Shown here piece by piece: positions 5,831-6,905 of a stretch of DNA of 6,905 bases. The DNA comes from Palsa-504 sp050013055 (GTDB lineage: Bacteria > Actinomycetota > Actinomycetes > Streptosporangiales > Streptosporangiaceae). Location of the stretch: the NCBI GenBank assembly GCA_050013055.1, contig JBEKGC010000535.1, forward strand, positions 1 to 6,905. Reading direction: 5' to 3'. Each line of letters begins with the position of its first letter. Position 1 is the stretch's first letter. Under the pieces are notes generated by a model. The model made no database searches. It was not told the origin of the DNA and saw only the letters and a program-made list of their open reading frames with translations. The translations under genes were made by a program, and so were the position numbers.

Positions 5831-6445
5831 TCACCGGGCGAGCAGGTTCTCGATGTCCCTGATGGCCTGGGCATTGTCCTCGTATAGCACCGCGTGGATG
5901 CCCGCCTGACGTGCTCCTGCGACGCACGGCTCGTAGTTGTCGAGGAACACCATCTGGGCCGGCTCGACCTGAAGGCGCTCGCAGGCGAGGGCGTAGATCC
6001 CCGGCTCTGGCTTGCTCATCCCGCACTCGTGGGAATAGATGATGACATCAACGAGATCCTCGAATCCGTAGACCGCCTGTTCTCGTTTCCTGGCGCCGAC
6101 GAAACTGTTGCTGATAATCCCGGTGCGATATCGCAGGCCTAGCTGGCGTGCGTAGTCGATCATTTCCGTATTGGCGGTGCCGAGGTACTCGCGCCAGATG
6201 TCACCCATGAACTCCGCGAGTTGCTGCCCGTCGAGCCCGAGGCGTTCGGTGACCGCCTGATGCACCTCATCCTCGCTCATCGTGCCGAGGGAGCCGCCAC
6301 GCCAGGTGTCGTGCATGCGATCACTTAGCTCGCCGGGAGCCAGGCCAAGCCGGGACTCCCACATTCCGGTTACCCCGAGGTCCGGGGTGATCTCCAGTAC
6401 GCCGCCAATGTCGAACACAACCGCTTGGATCGTCATGACCATCAT
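5831..6445 (-). CDS. HAD-superfamily hydrolase (subfamily IA-like)
   Basis: A 204-residue Rossmann-fold hydrolase. Possible starts are ATG 6445, 6442 and 6436; a GGGGCAGG stretch about 7 nt upstream favours 6445, while the conserved core begins right after 6436 (MTIQAVVFDIGGVL). Counting from 6445, motif I is VFDIGGVL with nucleophile Asp12, motif II is Ser112 in IISNS, motif III is Lys145 in MSKPEPGIY, and motif IV is FLDNYEP with Asp169. The usual second aspartate of DxD is glycine (Gly14) and the usual second acidic residue of motif IV is Asn170. The helical cap lies between residues 20 and 90. Subfamily IA enzymes are mostly small-molecule phosphatases or dehalogenases in the cytosol; with Gly14 replacing the general acid, the exact chemistry is uncertain. 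It is the first gene of a probable two-gene unit with the patatin gene and is divergent from the vapBC-like pair. Confidence 0.88.
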   Translation of the reverse strand: MMVMTIQAVVFDIGGVLEITPDLGVTGMWESRLGLAPGELSDRMHDTWRGGSLGTMSEDEVHQAVTERLGLDGQQLAEFMGDIWREYLGTANTEMIDYARQLGLRYRTGIISNSFVGARKREQAVYGFEDLVDVIIYSHECGMSKPEPGIYALACERLQVEPAQMVFLDNYEPCVAGARQAGIHAVLYEDNAQAIRDIENLLAR

Positions 6446-6452
6446 GATGACG
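6431..6452. repeat. Inverted repeat CGTCAT/ATGACG over the HAD start
   Basis: CGTCAT (6431-6436) and ATGACG (6447-6452) form an inverted repeat with a 10-nt spacer that covers the three candidate HAD start codons. The left arm also belongs to the perfect palindrome GTCATGAC (6432-6439). The pentamer is the same as in the repeat at 6503-6516 over the antitoxin start, which suggests one regulator could bind both sites. Confidence 0.35.
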
Positions 6453-6492
6453 CCTGCCCCGGCGGCACGGTCAAATGGCGAGCAGTGAGGAC

Positions 6493-6498
6493 TACCAT
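6493..6498 (+). promoter_or_regulatory. Candidate -10 element for the toxin-antitoxin operon
   Basis: TACCAT fits the actinobacterial TANNNT -10 pattern and lies 7 nt before ATG 6506, so transcription could begin at or next to the start codon (leaderless mRNA, common in actinobacteria). It overlaps the palindrome CATATATG (6496-6503). No clear -35 box is seen. Alternatively the GAGGA at 6487-6491 is a ribosome-binding site. Confidence 0.3.
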
Positions 6499-6502
6499 AT
6501 AT

Positions 6503-6516
6503 GTCATGGCGATGAC
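6503..6516. promoter_or_regulatory. Inverted repeat GTCAT-N4-ATGAC at the antitoxin start, candidate autoregulatory operator
   Basis: GTCAT (6503-6507) and ATGAC (6512-6516) flank GGCG and straddle the ATG codons at 6506 and 6512. Antitoxins with a ribbon-helix-helix domain usually bind short inverted repeats at their own promoter, with or without toxin. Position and symmetry fit such an operator. The arms are only five bases, and part of them is start-codon sequence, so chance is possible. Confidence 0.35.
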
Positions 6517-6763
6517 CCGTACGACGGTTTACCTGACACAGGACGCCAAACGGCGGCTGTCAGCAGCCGCACGCCGCCGTCACCGCAGCGAGGCGGAACT
6601 GATCAGGGCGGCGATCGACCAGCTCCTAGCGGATGAGCCGGAACGCCCGCGACCGCGCCCACCTCAGCTAGATCTCGACCCGGCGGTCATCGACCACGTG
6701 GACGAGCATCTTTCTCAAGGGTTCGGAGCGGCCGGTGTCGAGGGCGCCTCGTGGCCCAGCTGA
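6506..6763 (+). CDS. vapB: VapB-type ribbon-helix-helix antitoxin
   Basis: An 85-residue protein from ATG 6506 (83 from ATG 6512). GTG 6485 is an in-frame alternative giving MRTTIYVMAM before the RHH strand. The N-terminal half is a ribbon-helix-helix DNA-binding domain: strand TRTTVYLTQD, helix AKRRLSAAARRRH, turn RSEAE, helix LIRAAIDQLLAD. A proline/arginine linker (EPERPRPRPP) leads to an acidic tail (LDLDPAVIDHVDEHL) of the sort that wraps the PIN toxin and blocks its active site. It would neutralise the downstream toxin and repress the shared promoter, probably at the inverted repeat over its own start. The toxin gene begins inside its last codons (13-nt overlap), typical of these operons. 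The domain assignment is firm; the choice of start is not. Confidence 0.85.
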   Translation: MAMTRTTVYLTQDAKRRLSAAARRRHRSEAELIRAAIDQLLADEPERPRPRPPQLDLDPAVIDHVDEHLSQGFGAAGVEGASWPS

Positions 6764-6905
6764 TCATCGACACCTCCGGCTACCTCGCCGGGACCGCCGC
6801 CGCGCATCCCCTGCACGACACGGTGCTCAAGATACTGGGCAGCGTCCGCCAGCCGCCGGTCATCTCGCCGCTGGTGATAGCGGAGATCGACTATATGGTC
6901 CTGGA
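6751..6905 (+). CDS. vapC: VapC-type PIN-domain toxin ribonuclease, 3' partial
   Basis: From GTG 6751, with GAGGG at 6740-6744 six bases upstream, 51 codons are visible before the window ends. They begin MAQLIIDTSGYLAG, where Asp7 is the first metal-binding acid of the PIN domain. They continue through a helix (HDTVLKILG) to the strand PPVISPLVIAEIDYMVL, where Glu45 is the second conserved acid. PIN toxins of this family are magnesium-dependent endoribonucleases that cut tRNA or rRNA and stop growth when the antitoxin is lost. Full members have about 130 residues, so roughly 60% of the gene, with the last two acidic residues, lies beyond the edge. The overlap with the antitoxin gene implies coupled translation. 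Nothing in the visible part suggests damage. Confidence 0.85.
   Translation, partial: MAQLIIDTSGYLAGTAAAHPLHDTVLKILGSVRQPPVISPLVIAEIDYMVL

Noticed and set aside
4912..6445. Patatin as an effector of a CBASS-type anti-phage system, with vapBC as part of a defence island
   Set aside because: No cyclic-nucleotide synthase, ubiquitin-like or HORMA genes are near, and the patatin looks like a stand-alone lipase. A toxin-antitoxin pair alone is not evidence of a defence island.

Overview
The window is high-GC DNA with many GTG starts and strong third-position GC. It carries a LytR-CpsA-Psr (LCP) type C-terminus, a GAF/SpoIIE phosphatase and a VapBC-type pair. Together these point to an actinomycete chromosome (filamentous soil actinobacteria, class Actinomycetes). 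I cannot name a genus from the sequence alone.

Layout. (1) 1-228 (+): C-terminal end of a probable LCP cell-wall ligase; its start lies outside the window. (2) 249-2028 (-), convergent with it: a GAF-GAF-SpoIIE (PP2C-type) phosphatase. Its reading frame is broken near 1740, so an N-terminal half-GAF (1741-2028) is separated from the main body (249-1739). (3) 2029-2379: an intergenic region of about 350 bp between divergent genes, with small dyads but no RNA gene that I can see. (4) 2380-3523 (+): a membrane protein with four predicted transmembrane helices, also broken, between 2693 and 2712. (5) 3520-4869 (+): an intact CUT1-type sugar-binding lipoprotein, coupled to the membrane gene by a GTGA overlap. 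(6) 4912-5757 (-): a patatin-like serine hydrolase. (7) 5831-6445 (-): a HAD-superfamily hydrolase, probably co-transcribed with the patatin gene. (8) 6506-6905 (+), divergent from the HAD gene: a ribbon-helix-helix antitoxin and the start of a PIN-domain toxin, cut by the window end.

How the genes may work together. The membrane protein and the binding lipoprotein form one coupled unit. No ABC permease or ATPase follows, because a convergent gene starts 42 bp downstream, so the pair looks like an orphan ligand-binding or sensing unit rather than a full importer (inference). The divergent SpoIIE phosphatase would act inside the cell on a phosphoprotein such as an anti-sigma-factor antagonist, but no partner is visible. 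VapBC is a self-contained toxin-antitoxin module. The most notable observation is that two neighbouring divergent genes carry the same kind of damage about 1 kb apart: a loss of sequence that also shifts the frame. This is either local gene decay or an assembly problem. No CRISPR array, tRNA, rRNA or transposase is visible. I did not find a convincing new defence or biosynthetic system.
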